NCBI RefSeq assembly: GCF_024679245.1
Contig: NC_090186.1
Coordinates: forward strand, 44,338,569 to 44,402,568
Direction of reading: 5' to 3'
From: Pseudorasbora parva
Taxonomy: Eukaryota > Chordata > Actinopteri > Cypriniformes > Gobionidae
DNA length: 64,000 bases
Shown: piece after piece, positions 53,701-64,000 of the stretch
How the letters are laid out: each line of letters starts with the position of its first letter
How positions within the stretch are numbered: position 1 is the first letter of the stretch
Notes under the pieces: generated by a model
Told to the model about the DNA's origin: nothing
Seen by the model: the letters and a program-made list of their open reading frames with translations, nothing else
Database searches by the model: none
Program-made: the position numbers and the translations under genes

Positions 53701-56700
53701 ACGGACGAGCCTCTGTCCAGAACCGCATACATGAGCTCCGCTCGGCCCTGTGAGAGCCATCAGATGAGCTTTAGACCAGGGCTGATATAAACGCCAGAAA
53801 TAGCGCATTATTCAGAGTGAAGAGTGAAGTACATAATTTACACACGTTTAGTTCATTATACAATGTTTCTGAGTCTCATTATCTATATTTCTACCTTTCT
53901 TTTTTTAGGGGATATTGTAATAAAAATGTTAAATGTTTCTGCCACTGAATAAAAAAGGTAATTGTGACTTTTTATCTCGCAATTCTGACATTGTAATTTA
54001 TAACAATTTGTGAGTTTATATCTTGAAATTCTCACAATCAGCTTTTATAGTTTTTTAAAATATGCAAATGAATTTCCAACAAAATCACCCCAATCATTCT
54101 AGAATGATTCATTCTTTCCAAATAGAACTATTAGATTACTCTGGTGAAACTTCCTGTATTTTTTCAATATATTGTGATTTATATCACAGAGAAACAAAAT
54201 ATCACAATGTCATGTAATTGTTGGATCTTTACCTAGTCCAGCCTAATGGGTGGAGTGTTCTGGCTCCACCAATTACATCCAGCGAGGAGTAACTAGAGGT
54301 CCAGCTCCACCGACTGTCTCTCCTATTTTAGACTGACTTCAATCACACCAATAGTTGTGTTTGTTGAACATCTCACCTCTTCAGGTACAGGAATCTGTCT
54401 GTAGACCTGGACCGCGGCCTGTTGGACTGCAGCAGAGGCAGCCGGCTGATTGATGCATCGAATAACAGAAGACTGCAAAGCAGGGCGCGCGGCTCCCAGT
54501 GCCGCCACCATGTTACCAATGACCTGTAATAGATTTTAATGGGTAATCTAAGGAGACCAATCTCATGAACCAAACCGTTCAGGCCAAATCGTTTGGCAAA
54601 ACCATTCAGCAGTTTGAGCAAAACTCAAATGTGTGTTTCTCGTGACCAGTAGATGGTGCTGTGCCACAAATGTGCAAGTACCCTTAGGTTATGATTATGA
54701 TTACATGTACCAATTTTTGTACCAATATGTCAAAGCATTACAGAGTTGTTGCCTAACATCAATTTTGGCATGTCAAATTTGTTGTGTGGTTCGAGTACGG
54801 TTTAGTATATCAAAAATAATCTAGTAACTTTTTTCTTAAAATGCATGCAGACATTACTTTGAAGTTGCTGGCAAGTGATTGGCAGTGAAAAGGATATAAA
54901 AATGTGGATTCGGATGGCAATTAAATTACCAACACAACATTGGTGTTCGTCAAAAAACAGGTAATTTATCTGAGAATTTTTATACAGATAATGGGAGAAA
55001 AACACAGAAAATGGCAATAAAATCACGGACTAACCCCTGTAAATGTTGAGAATACCTCACATCCCCATGAGATACAATTACCATCCGAATAGGGCTTTAG
55101 TTGTGAGTTTGAAGTTTATTAGTTAATTTTAGCATATAGGAGTTTGTGCAAACATACCTTCAAAGAAAGATAGACGTGTTCCTGGTCACCTGTGCAATCC
55201 CCGATCTGTTCAAGGCCGTAATCAGCCACTGCCTGGATCTCACTGGTGACTCCATTCGTCTCAAAGAGCCTTGGGTCACGCAGAGAATAAAGATGTGTCG
55301 ATGAAAATTGTGTAGAACATGGACGACAGTCAGTGAGACAAAACTTCAGTTTGTCTGAAAACGTCTTTCACATTATGCATTTGGCAGATGCTTTTATCCT
55401 TATCCTTCGAGGTAAACATCAAAACTTTGGAATAATTACATTGTGCATGCATTCCCTGGGAATCAAACCCAAGATCTTGGCCAAAAGATTGGTCTTAATC
55501 TAAAGATTTACTACAGCTCACCTTCTCACAGCATTGCTGAGAGCGTAGTAGATGGGTTTGCTTGGCTTGACCTTAGCCATCGCCAGCATTTATCAATACA
55601 TTGGATCCGTGCATTACGTCTTAAAGTGAGGCTGTTTTCTGCTGCCAAATCAAATCCACTCTGATGAGACTGAAACTGACGCCATCGTTACTGTTCGTAC
55701 CACTGTATCAAGAGCTGAGGAAAAGCTGAGATTCAGATATGCTAATGAGTGTTTGGTTTGCGGCCAATCAAAACAGACTGGGCCAGCCCATCTGACCAAT
55801 CAGAGCATTGGATGAATCTAAAACTACTGTAGGAGACAACCTTTAAAGCAGCACAATCGTGGCCCTTTAGTTGTAGGTCTCAGAACTCACCATGCCGGTG
55901 ATGAGGGCGAGAGGACTGGTGTGGTCTTCCACTGGCCTGAACTTGTCACAACCGGACAGATCTCTTCTTAGGGTGACTTCAGTGGCGATTTCCTCTCTGG
56001 TGTTCACGACATAATCAGTCTTACACAGACCGTAGATGGTGGGCTGGAATGGAAACGGTCTGAATGTTAGAAGTTGGTTTGACATGAGCATCTTCAAATT
56101 CAAGTTTATCAATAGACCAGCGAAAACTGACATTGTGATATTTAGCATATGTGACGTACATTGCGATGTTTAAAAATGCGTGAACTTTCACCAGATGACT
56201 TGAATGGCTGTCAGCCTGAATGTAAGAAGAGGATTTGATATGAACATCTTGTTACAATTACATTTATTTTACTGTAAAATTACAATACAAATATTAAAAT
56301 TTCTTCATTTTTAAACAGCTTTTATTTTGATGGGTTGCCGGAAAATAAAAACATACACTGCTTGTTTCATTGAAGAGATTGAAGCTCAGCACTTTGTCCT
56401 TTAACAAGTTTGCAACTCATGATCAGGTGTAAATGACGCGGTTCACTCTGAAACCAGTACTGCATAAGTATATTAATGAAATTGCAGCAAACACGATATC
56501 GATTTCATTTTGATTTATTGTGCAGCCCTACAATGTACCATGTGTTTGTTGCGGTCCTCCTCCAGCACTGGGACAGCGAGAGCAGAGATGATTCCTCTCT
56601 TGATGTTGAGGATGTTTATCCGCTCATCCTCCTCAGGGAAAAGCTTGATGTCATCGTCTCCCTCAATGGTGAACTTCAGAGGATGACTGAACAAAGAGAG

Positions 56701-59700
56701 AGACGAGTCTGCTGAATATGATCATCTGTTCTGTAGTCAGAGAACTTATCGATCGCAGATTTCTTCCAGTGAACTAAAACTTTCACTCCTAAAAAGTCCC
56801 ACAGTGCAGTGTTAAAAACCAGGGAGCTTCGATGCCTACTGTTCCCTTAACGGTTATTCTGAAGTGTGAAACATAAATCGCACAACCATCCTCAATACAC
56901 ATCAGGAAACGTGATAGATGCTTTAAAAAACTAAGCTAAACTAAATTTAAATAGAGCTGCCAGCAGCAATTATTGGTGCCAAGCACAACAGAAGCAAACA
57001 AGGAAGCTAACAACGGACCAACTGCAAAAAATACATTAGGAAATAAATTAGTTTTAAGCTAAAAGTTATATAGAGCCAATTTCATGTTTTGTTTAATTAT
57101 AGTGCCACAACTTCTTTGTGTCCTCAAAGTTCCCCCATACATACTGTAAGTCTCAAATTTGGTGGGAAAAAAATCACATTTTGCTTATAAGTTGACATAT
57201 AAAAATAACCCACACCTGAATTTAATTGGGTGTTTTCCCCACTTACTATCAACATTTTGACATTTTGCCTTAAACACTTGATCAAGCTGCTATGATTCTG
57301 ATTTTTCTATTGGAAAATTATTCCTATCCAGGAATCCGAGGATATGACTCCCGTGAAAATAAGTCAACCACATCCACAGTTATAAGCATGTGAATATTAG
57401 ATTTTTACCAATAGATTTTACCAATAGCTTGCTCGAAACTTTTCAATCTCCTTTAGGGCATCGTCCTGATGAGCCAAACAAAGTTTCATAATGATACGCT
57501 TAATGCGTTCATGAAATACAGCATTTTACTACAAAATTCAAAATGATCGATATAGGAAAACTGGATATCATTCGACTCAGCATGCCATCCGAATCTAACG
57601 AAACACTTTTTGGGAAAAGTGTTCAGAAGTTATAGGCAAAAAAATTCTAATCTAATCTAATCTCTGGACCAGTAGATGACACTGCATCAAAACGCAGCAT
57701 GTAGCCTCAGGTCATTCTTGTGATGATCTGTACCTAATTTGGTCAGAGCATTGCAAAGATACAGCCTTGTGACTATTAAATAAGCACCACTGCCCGAATG
57801 ATATGACCTAGGAGAGAGATTGACCCTAGTTATTGCTAATGTGAACAGTCTTTTACCTCTCCATGGCGGTTTTGAAGTCCTCCGCACCAGCAGCTGCTCC
57901 AAACACAGGGTTTCCATCTGCATCGACCTCACTCACTTTACTCAGCGTGCAGTCGGTGGTGCGCACAATGTAGCTGCATGTACCAGGAACTGCAATCTCA
58001 ACCTAATACAATATTAACAGAGCATTGCTAAAAAAAAACAATAGTATCCTCAGAGTTTGATATGGGGAAATGAAGTCGTAGCGTACCTTGCAGCTAGCCT
58101 TGGGGCCGTTGACAGCCCCGTTCAAAGCATTCAAGGACTCGGTCTCATAGAAGTATTCATACTTGTTGAAGGGCTTGTATCTTTTGGCCACTAGAAGAAG
58201 CAGAGCAACTAATTTAATACACATTATCCACAAGTGAGAAACAGCAGGCATTTAATATTGAATTTAGATCATTAGAACTGAAGGTTTGCATGTAAAGTAA
58301 ATTCTCCAGAATAATTGCAAGAGACATACTCAAACATGGCGCTCCTTCATCCTGAGCTTCTGTAAAACAAAACAAATGCACATTATTACATTGCATTAAA
58401 ACTATAGCATTTGCACTGAGGTTACATCTGAAGTCAGGGCTGAAAAACTTCGAAAACATACAAGACCACTGATAATCTCCCTCGATCTGGGGCTTCACGC
58501 AAGATCTCACCCCGTGGGGTCAAAATGATCACAAGAACGGTGAGCAAAAATCCCAGAACCACACGATAGACCTAGTGAATGACCTGCATAGAGCTGGGAC
58601 CAAAGTAACAAAAGCTACCATCAGTAATACACACTACGCAAATCCTGCAGTGCCAGACGTGTCCCCCTGCTTAAGCCTGTATATATCCAGCCCCATCTGA
58701 AGTTTGCTAGAGAGCATTTGGATGATCCAGAAGAGAATTGGCAGAATGTCATGTGTTCAGATGAAACCAAAATATAACTTTTTTATAAAAACTCAGCTTG
58801 TCGTGTTTGGAGGGGAAAGAGTGCTGAGTTGCACCATACCTACTGTGAAGCATGAGGGGGAACATCATGTTTTGGGGCTGTTTTTCTGCAAAGGGACAAG
58901 TACGACTGATCCGTGTAAAGGAAAGAATGAATGGGGCGGCCATGTATCGTGAGCAACATCAGCAAGGGGATTGAAGATGAAGCATGGCTGGGTCTTTCAG
59001 CATGAAAATGATCCCAAACACACCGCCCAGGCAAAATAGGAGTGGTTTTGTAGGAACATTTTCAAGGTCCTGGAGTGGCCTAGCCAGTCTCCAGATCTCA
59101 ACCCCATAGAAAATCTTTAAAAATCTGTTTTGCCCAACGACAGCCCTAAAACATCAGTGCTCTAGAGGAGATCTGAGGGAGGAATGGGCCAAACTACCAG
59201 TAACAGTGTGTAAAAACCTTGTGGAGGCTTACAGAAAATGTTTTACCTCTGTCATTACCAACAAAGGGTATAAAACAAAGTATTGAGATGAAGTTTTGAT
59301 ATTGACCAAATACTTATTTTTCACCATAATTTGCAAATAAATTCATTATAAGCATCGATTGATTGATAGACAACTACTCTGTAAGCGTTTGTAACTTTTC
59401 TCATTTGATTGTTTGTTCATTTGTTGTTGGATAAGTGTGTCTGTGTAGTGCAGTGGTGTGTATCAGTAGTTTTGGTGTATTCTCGCGGATTATTAAAAAT
59501 AAGACAATGTGATTTTCTGGATTTTTCCCCCCTCATTCTGTCTTTCATAATTGAAGTGTATCTATGATGAAAATTCCAGGTCTCTCTCATCTTTTTAAGT
59601 GGGAGAACTTGCACAATTGGTGGCTGACTAAATACCTTTTTGCCCCACTGTATATCCAATGGTATTCAGAAACAAAAAATACCAAGCAGAAAGTATTGGT

Positions 59701-60449
59701 AAAGGTATTTTTCTAAATACCTAGAAAAGTCAAAATCAAAATTATGATCTGCTTAGTACTTCAATCACACATTGTAGTGCTTAGTAGATCATAATTTTGA
59801 TTTTGACTTTTCATTCTCATAATCTTCTAACTTCGGCTTGTCATAATTATGATATAAAAAGCCACAATTATGACTTAGTATGTCATAATAATTACTTTTT
59901 ATGTAATAAGTTCAACTTTTGTCATAATTATTACTTGCAAGTCATATTTTTTTTTTTACTTTTTATTATTATGACAGTATGTCAATTTCTGACTTTTTAT
60001 GTCATGTTTTTGACTTTTCAATCTCATAAATATAATATAATTTAGATTTCTCATCTCAAACTTTATTTTCCATAATTAAGATTCACCAAAAATGATGGTT
60101 TTTCTTTTGTGTCGGAAATTGCCTTAAATTTCATATGCATCCCAACAATGTATCCTATTAAACTGGAAAAAAGAACATGCTCCAACATTTTAATTACTGA
60201 AACGAAGCATAAATATTTAACATGTTTTCCCTTAATGTTGATATACATGTCAGTTAGCGTCTCAAGTAAATGGCATTTATTTAAGAATGTTTAGATACTT
60301 GTACTGAAAAACTACAGCATTCTGCAGTGCAAAATATTGAGGTTAACAAGTTGGTCATTTTGTGCGACTCAGAATGAGCGGCATTAGAGATACTTACTGG
60401 ACACGGCGACGGTCAACAGCAGCAGAAGATGGAGCTTATTGTCGGCCAT
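43515..60449 (-). CDS. apob: Apolipoprotein B, fish paralogue; exon set incomplete
   Basis: Large lipid-transfer-family protein that scaffolds liver and gut lipoprotein particles in the secretory path. 22 coding segments are recognised by homology and by AG/GT borders with matching phases: signal peptide, lipovitellin-like N-terminal module, then the amphipathic beta-strand region. About 2445 residues are visible, against about 4560 in human apoB-100. Exon blocks are absent at about 55590-55890, 50324-51069 and perhaps 48314-48673; repeat-like or unrecognised DNA lies there. The junction over 50324-51069 is out of frame, so as it stands the gene would not make the full product. It may be a rearranged paralogue (fish carry apoba and tandem apobb genes), a young pseudogene, or a misassembly. 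The family call is sure; function is not. Confidence 0.9.
47811..50323 (-). CDS. apob: apob exons before the large last exon
   Basis: Exons 50323-50188 ([16 protein letters not shown]...), 48837-48674 ([13 protein letters not shown]... NSLLDRQIG), 48313-48255 ([18 protein letters not shown]) and 48178-47811 ([20 protein letters not shown]...). Their phases agree with one another and with the last exon. The first needs a phase-0 partner, but the exon upstream (51179-51070) ends in phase 1, so something is missing between them. A complete Tc1 element (48898-50095) fills the intron between the first two. Confidence 0.85.
48314..48673. other. apob intron with dispersed repeat; possible missing exon
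   Basis: Repeat-type text (AAAGGGATAGCGCACCATAA ... AAGGGTGAACTAT inverted-like ends). No apob exon is visible here, although mammals have about 35 more residues at this point. Confidence 0.4.
48898..50095 (+). mobile_element. Tc1/mariner element, 1.2 kb, TA-flanked
   Basis: Ends CAGGTGCTGGTCATGTTAGA and ATTATATGACCAGCACCTG are inverted and flanked by TA. Inside, broken plus-strand frames show transposase text ([18 protein letters not shown] start region, [21 protein letters not shown]). Frameshifts and stops mean no intact transposase. It lies within an apob intron, opposite strand. Confidence 0.88.
50324..51069. mobile_element. Repeat-derived DNA where apob exons are expected
   Basis: Contains repeated GGGACGTTC, GAACGTCCTGGGAATGT and GAACATTCTGGGAACATAAC text of a fish repeat I recognise. 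No apob-like coding was found in any frame. Confidence 0.55.
51070..55589 (-). CDS. apob: apob middle exons: helical and beta-sheet lipovitellin module
   Basis: Segments 55589-55522 (truncated), 55269-55158, 54523-54377, 53747-53536, 53457-53262, 53187-53008, 52936-52757, 52639-52472, 52143-51938, 51434-51255 and 51179-51070. All splice borders after the first agree in phase. Landmarks: [95 protein letters not shown] and [13 protein letters not shown]. The first segment, starting [12 protein letters not shown], has lost its 5' part: TAA and TGA codons and no acceptor AG directly precede it. The last segment ends in phase 1 (GAA G). Confidence 0.9.
51435..51937. other. apob intron
   Basis: No supported feature beyond a GGGCTGCACAATTAATCC string resembling a PIF/Harbinger-type MITE end near 51493. 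Confidence 0.4.
52190..52380. repeat. Dispersed repeat of the 905-1575 family in an apob intron
   Basis: AAGGCTGTATTAATTTGATC and TCAAATAAAAGC strings match the family, in shortened form. Confidence 0.5.
53748..54376. other. apob intron with low-complexity repeat
   Basis: Text such as AATTGTGACTTTTTATCTCG and AATTCTCACAATC is a degenerate fish repeat also present at 59790-60060. No gene. Confidence 0.45.
54524..55157. other. apob intron
   Basis: No recognisable element ends or coding. Confidence 0.4.
55590..55890. mobile_element. Repeat-like DNA between apob exon 6 and a truncated exon
   Basis: Minus-strand text such as GATTTGGCAGCAGAAAACAG and TACGAACAGTAACGATGGCG looks like fish mobile DNA and borders the truncated apob exon. 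Element ends are not certain. Confidence 0.45.
55891..60449 (-). CDS. apob: apob exons 1-6: signal peptide and start of lipid-transfer module
   Basis: Exons 60449-60398, 58359-58330, 58190-58087, 58002-57857, 56686-56539 and 56043-55891; 633 nt, 211 codons, all in phase. Starts [17 protein letters not shown], a clear signal peptide. Family landmarks: [40 protein letters not shown] and [10 protein letters not shown]...SPLALITGM, matching the beta-barrel part of the lipovitellin-like domain. Cysteines at the expected spots (CSYIV, TDCTL, GLCKTD, SGCDK) suggest the normal disulphides. ATG 60449 has a good context (CCATCATGG). Intron 1 carries a Tc1 remnant. Confidence 0.92.
56687..57856. other. 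apob intron 4
   Basis: AT-rich; a hint of ACCAGTAGATGAC repeat text shared with about 54647. No gene or clear transposon ends. Confidence 0.4.
58460..59650 (+). pseudogene. 5'-truncated Tc1/mariner element in apob intron 1
   Basis: Right end TTTTTGCCCCACTGTA is a typical Tc1 inverted terminus. The body carries Tc1 text (CAAAATGATCACAAGAACGG, TTTGCTAGAGAGCATTTGGA, TCCAGATCTCAACCCCATAG), but the frame is broken throughout. The matching left terminus is absent. Confidence 0.8.
59790..60060. repeat. Degenerate (GTCATAATTATGACT)n repeat
   Basis: Imperfect CATAATTATGA palindromic units separated by TTTTTAT/ACTTTT. Confidence 0.65.
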
Positions 60450-60495
60450 GATGGCTTCAGAACAGTTCTCCTCTTAGTTCTCCGTTTTCAGGACA

Positions 60496-60553
60496 TTTAT
60501 AGCTCAACAAACTCATGTGTGCACTGTAATTTCAGCCCTTACTCCAAAGTTCA
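60496..60553 (-). promoter_or_regulatory. apob: apob core promoter: TATAAA and HNF4-like site
   Basis: On the minus strand TATAAA occupies 60501-60496, 47 bp before the start codon, giving a short 5'UTR if transcription starts near 60468. On the plus strand CAAAGTTCA is at 60545-60553, about 80 bp upstream of that start; this matches the HNF4-type half-site pattern known from mammalian apoB promoters at a similar distance. The motifs are seen; their use is inferred. Confidence 0.5.
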
Positions 60554-60559
60554 TAGTCT

Positions 60560-61080
60560 GTGGCAGAATAAAGCTCAAACAGAGCCGAGTTTGGCATTGA
60601 TTCCTCAAGGAGGCTGATAGCACAAACAGACAGAGTTTGCTAATAAACATTAGGCTCGTCTTTCATTTGTTTAGTTGTGTTTTGGCATATTATCCATTTA
60701 AGTACACTGGCACTATCAGAAGACAACAAAACTTGAACTGAATTGAGCTGCTGAATAATGGCACTATTGTGTTTTTACAGCTGAATTTGAATTAGTCTCA
60801 TATTTAATGTGTTCATTGATTCTGATATTTTCCCGTGTATTGCTGTGTCTAAATAATCTATATTGTATAAATAAAAGTTACTGGATGTAATAAGAAAGAA
60901 AACACTACAAGACTAGAAATGGAGGTTAGGACATTTTTTTAAGGGGATAGTTCACTCAATAATGAAAAATAGTCCATAATTTACTCACCCTTAAGTCAGG
61001 TGTATATGATTTTTTTTATATTAAAAATGTCCTGGCTCTTCCAAGCTTAATAATGGCAGTGACTTGTGTTTTTTTGAAGT
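60560..61080. other. apob 5' flank
   Basis: AT-rich; a GGGGATAGTTCACTCAATAA string (60941 onward) matches a widespread fish repeat terminus. Confidence 0.4.
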
Positions 61081-63740
61081 ACCTAAAAGTGCATCTGTCC
61101 ATCATAAAAGTGCATCTGTCCATCATAAAAGTGCATCTGTCCATCATAAAAGTGCATCTGTCCATCATAAAAGTGCATCTATCCGTCATAAAAGTGCATC
61201 CGTTCATCTGTCCGTCATAAAAGTGCATCCGTTCATCTGTCCGTCATAAAAGTGCATCCGTCCATCATAAAAGTGCATCCGTTCATCTGTCCGTCATAAA
61301 AGTGCATCTGTCCATCATAAAAGTGCATCTGTCCATCATAAAAGTGCATCCGTTCATCTGTCCGTCATAAAAGTGCATCTGTCCATCATAAAAGTGCATC
61401 CGTCCATCATAAAAGTGCATCCGTCCATCATAAAAGTGCATCCGTTCATCTGTCCGTCATAAAAGTGCATCTGTCCATCATAAAAGTGCATCCGTCCATC
61501 ATAAAAGTGCATCTGTCCATCATAAAAGTGCATCTGTCCATCATAAAAGTGCATCTATCCATCATAAAAGGGCATCTGTCCGTCATAATAGTGCATCTGT
61601 CCATCATAAAAGTGCATCTGTCCGTCATAAAAGTGCATCTATCCGTCATAAAAGTGCATCTGTCCATCATAAAAGTGCATCTATCCGTCATAAAAGTGCA
61701 TCTGTCCATCATAAAAGTGCATCTGTCCGTCATAAAAGTGCATCTGTCCATCATAAAAGTGCATCTATCCATCATAAAAGTGCATCTATCCATCATAAAA
61801 GTGCATCTGTCCATCATAAAAGTGCATCTGTCCGTCATAAAAGTGCATCTGTCCATCATAAAAGTGCATCTGTCCATCATAAAAGTGCATCTATCCGTCA
61901 TAAAAGTGCATCTATCCGTCATAAAAGTGCATCTGTCCATCATAAAAGTGCATCTGTCCATCATAAAAGTGCATCTGTCCATCATAAAAGTGCATCTGTC
62001 CATCATAAAAGTGCATCTGTCCATCATAAAAGTGCATCTGTCCGTCATAAAAGTGCATCTGTCCGTCATAAAAGTGCATCTGTCCGTCATAAAAGTGCAT
62101 CTGTCCATCATAAAAGTGCATCTGTCCGTCATAAAAGTGCATCTATCCGTCATAAAAGTGCATCTGTCCATCATAAAAGTGCATCTGTCCATCATAAAAG
62201 TGCATCTGTCCATCATAAAAGTGCATCTGTCCGTCATAAAAGTGCATCTGTCCATCATAAAAGTGCATCTGTCCATCATAAAAGTGCATCTGTCCATCAT
62301 AAAAGTGCATCTATCATCATAAAAGTGCATCTGTCCATCATAAAAGTGCATCCGTTCATCTGTCCGTCATAAAAGTGCATCCGTCCATCATAAAAGTGCA
62401 TCCGTTCATCTGTCCGTCATAAAAGTGCATCTGTCCATCATAAAAGTGCATCCGTCCATCATAAAAGTGCATCCGTTCATCTGTCCGTCATAAAAGTGCA
62501 TCTGTCCATCATAAAAGTGCATCTATCCATCATAAAAGTGCATCTGTCCATCATAAAAGTGCATCCGTCCATCATAAAAGTGCATCCGTCCATCATAAAA
62601 GTGCATCCGTTCATCTGTCCGTCATAAAAGTGCATCCGTCCATCATAAAAGTGCATCTGTCCATCATAAAAGTGCATCTGTCCATCATAAAAGTGCATCT
62701 ATCCATCATAAAAGTGCATCTGTCCGTCATAAAAGTGCATCCGTCCATCATAAATGTGCATCTGTCCGTCATAAAAGTGCATCTGTCCATCATAAAAGTG
62801 CATCTGTCCGTCATAAAAGTGCATCTGTCCATCATAAAAGTGCATCTGTCCGTCATAAAAGTGCATCTGTCCATCATAAAAGTGCATCTGTCCGTCATAA
62901 AAGTGCATCTGTCCATCATAAAAGTGCATCTGTCCATCATAAAAGTGCATCTGTCCGTCATAAAAGTGCATCTGTCCATCATAAAAGTGCATCTATCCAT
63001 CATAAAAGTGCATCTGTCCGTCATAAAAGTGCATCTGTCCATCATAAAAGTGCATCTGTCCATCATAAAAGTGCATCTGTCCGTCATAAAAGTGCATCTG
63101 TCCATCATAAAAGTGCATCTATCCATCATAAAAGTGCATCTGTCCATCATAAAAGTGCATCTGTCCATCATAAAAGTGCATCTATCCATCATAAAAGTGC
63201 ATCTGTCCATCATAAAAGTGCATCCGTTCATCTGTCCGTCATAAAAGTGCATCTGTCCGTCATAAAAGTGCATCTATCCATCATAAAAGTGCATCTATCC
63301 ATCATAAAAGTGCATCTGTCCGTCATAAAAGTGCATCTGTCCGTCATAAAAGTGCAACTGTCCATCATAAAAGTGCATCTGTCCATCATAAAAGTGCATC
63401 CGTTCATCTGTCCGTCATAAAAGTGCATCTGTCTGTCATAAAAGTGCATCTGTCCGTCATAAAAGTGCATCTGTCCATCATAAAAGTGCATCTGTCCATC
63501 ATAAAAGAGCATCCGTCCATCATAAAAGTGCATCTGTCCATCATAAAAGTGCATTTGTCCGTCATAAAAGTGCATCTGTCCATCATAAAAGTGCATCTGT
63601 CCATCATAAAAGAGCATCCGTCCATCATAAAAGTGCATCTGTCCATCATAAAAGTGCATCTGTCCGTCATAAAAGTGCATCCGTCCATCATAAAAGTGCA
63701 TCCGTCCATCATAAAAGTGCATCCGTCCATCATAAAGTGA
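61080..63740. repeat. 21-bp minisatellite (about 120 units) 5' of apob
   Basis: Basic unit of 21 bp, of which 20 are GTGCATCTGTCCATCATAAA. Variants: CCATCAT/CCGTCAT, CTGTCC/CTATCC/CCGTCC, and an insertion unit CGTTCATCTGTCCGTCAT that makes 33-bp units about every several hundred bases. Open frames on both strands (CTFMMDR, HFYDGQM, VHLSIIK repeats) result only from the 21-bp period. It ends with a (GT)n run at 63778-63812. Confidence 0.95.
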
Positions 63741-63777
63741 CATATAGAATATAGAACGCTCAGTATGTTTATCATTG

Positions 63778-63811
<34 letters not shown>

Positions 63812-64000
63812 GTGTGCGCCGTTCCACTATCAAACATTGCGTTGCAGATGTGTGCAGCTTCTCAATCTTGCATAATCTATGTATAGATCAGCAAAAGTAG
63901 TTTTGAATAAACAAGGACTGTCTTTGGGACAGGAGCTCCTCACGTGAATACGCGGATGCAGGGGAAAAATAATGGGACTATATGTAGAATTCATAACTCG
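63741..64000. other. Spacer at window end with (GT)n
   Basis: A GT microsatellite and unique-looking sequence; no gene visible. Confidence 0.5.

Noticed and set aside
43515..60449. Vitellogenin as the identity of the minus-strand lipid-transfer gene
   Set aside because: The lipovitellin-like module is shared, but [22 protein letters not shown] and the beta-strand-rich giant exon match apolipoprotein B, and no phosvitin serine run exists.
61080..63740. CRISPR-like array
   Set aside because: There are no unique spacers; the repeat units are contiguous and the DNA is eukaryotic.
61080..63740. Array of E-boxes (CATCTG) as a functional enhancer, by analogy with the AP-1 array
   Set aside because: The common unit variants (CATCTA, CATCCG) destroy the motif, so nothing suggests it was kept.
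61446..63833. Long repeat-protein frames (CTFMMDR, HFYDGQM, VHLSIIK) on both strands
   Set aside because: All come from the 21-bp period; several frames on both strands are open at once, which a real gene would not show.

Overview
The window is vertebrate nuclear DNA, almost certainly from a teleost fish and probably a cyprinid-like one. The genes have introns with GT-AG borders. Repeats are dense: Tc1/mariner elements, LINE remnants, palindromic MITEs, long (GT)n, (CT)n and (AT)n tracts, and minisatellites. The gene order slc25a29 / slc25a47 matches the head-to-head vertebrate pair I know from human chromosome 14. Nothing is prokaryotic or viral.

Layout: 1-753 is the 3' end of a sarcomeric myosin heavy chain gene (+), followed by about 7 kb of repeats. 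slc25a29 (-, 4 coding exons, 7714-27664) encodes a complete 305-residue mitochondrial basic amino acid carrier; its introns hold a 21-bp minisatellite (about 10040-12090) and many transposons. About 1.5 kb of promoter sequence, with a 355-bp tandem duplication, separates it from the divergent slc25a47 (+, 6 coding exons, 29141-40535), a complete 296-residue carrier of the liver type. Repeats follow (a Tc1 deletion derivative inside a decayed LINE). An apolipoprotein B gene then runs on the minus strand (60449 to 43515). A second 21-bp minisatellite (61080-63740) lies 5' of apob.

All exons in the two carrier models join in phase and give proteins of the expected length. The apob copy is different. 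Its recognised exons are open, including a 1405-codon last exon, but at least two exon blocks expected from the family are absent. Repeat-like DNA sits where they should be, and one of the resulting junctions is out of frame. It is either a rearranged or dying paralogue, or an assembly artefact.

Most notable points: (1) about 98 copies of a 21-bp unit in slc25a29 intron 3 each carry an AP-1 / Maf-type site TGA(G/C)TCAGCA, and the commonest substitution is the one that leaves the AP-1 core intact; (2) the missing apob exons, the loss of the basic LDL-receptor motif and the early C-terminus; (3) a duplicated module between the divergent carrier genes; (4) an intronless myosin tail; (5) transposons nested inside transposons. 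Family assignments come from remembered protein families; no database search was run.
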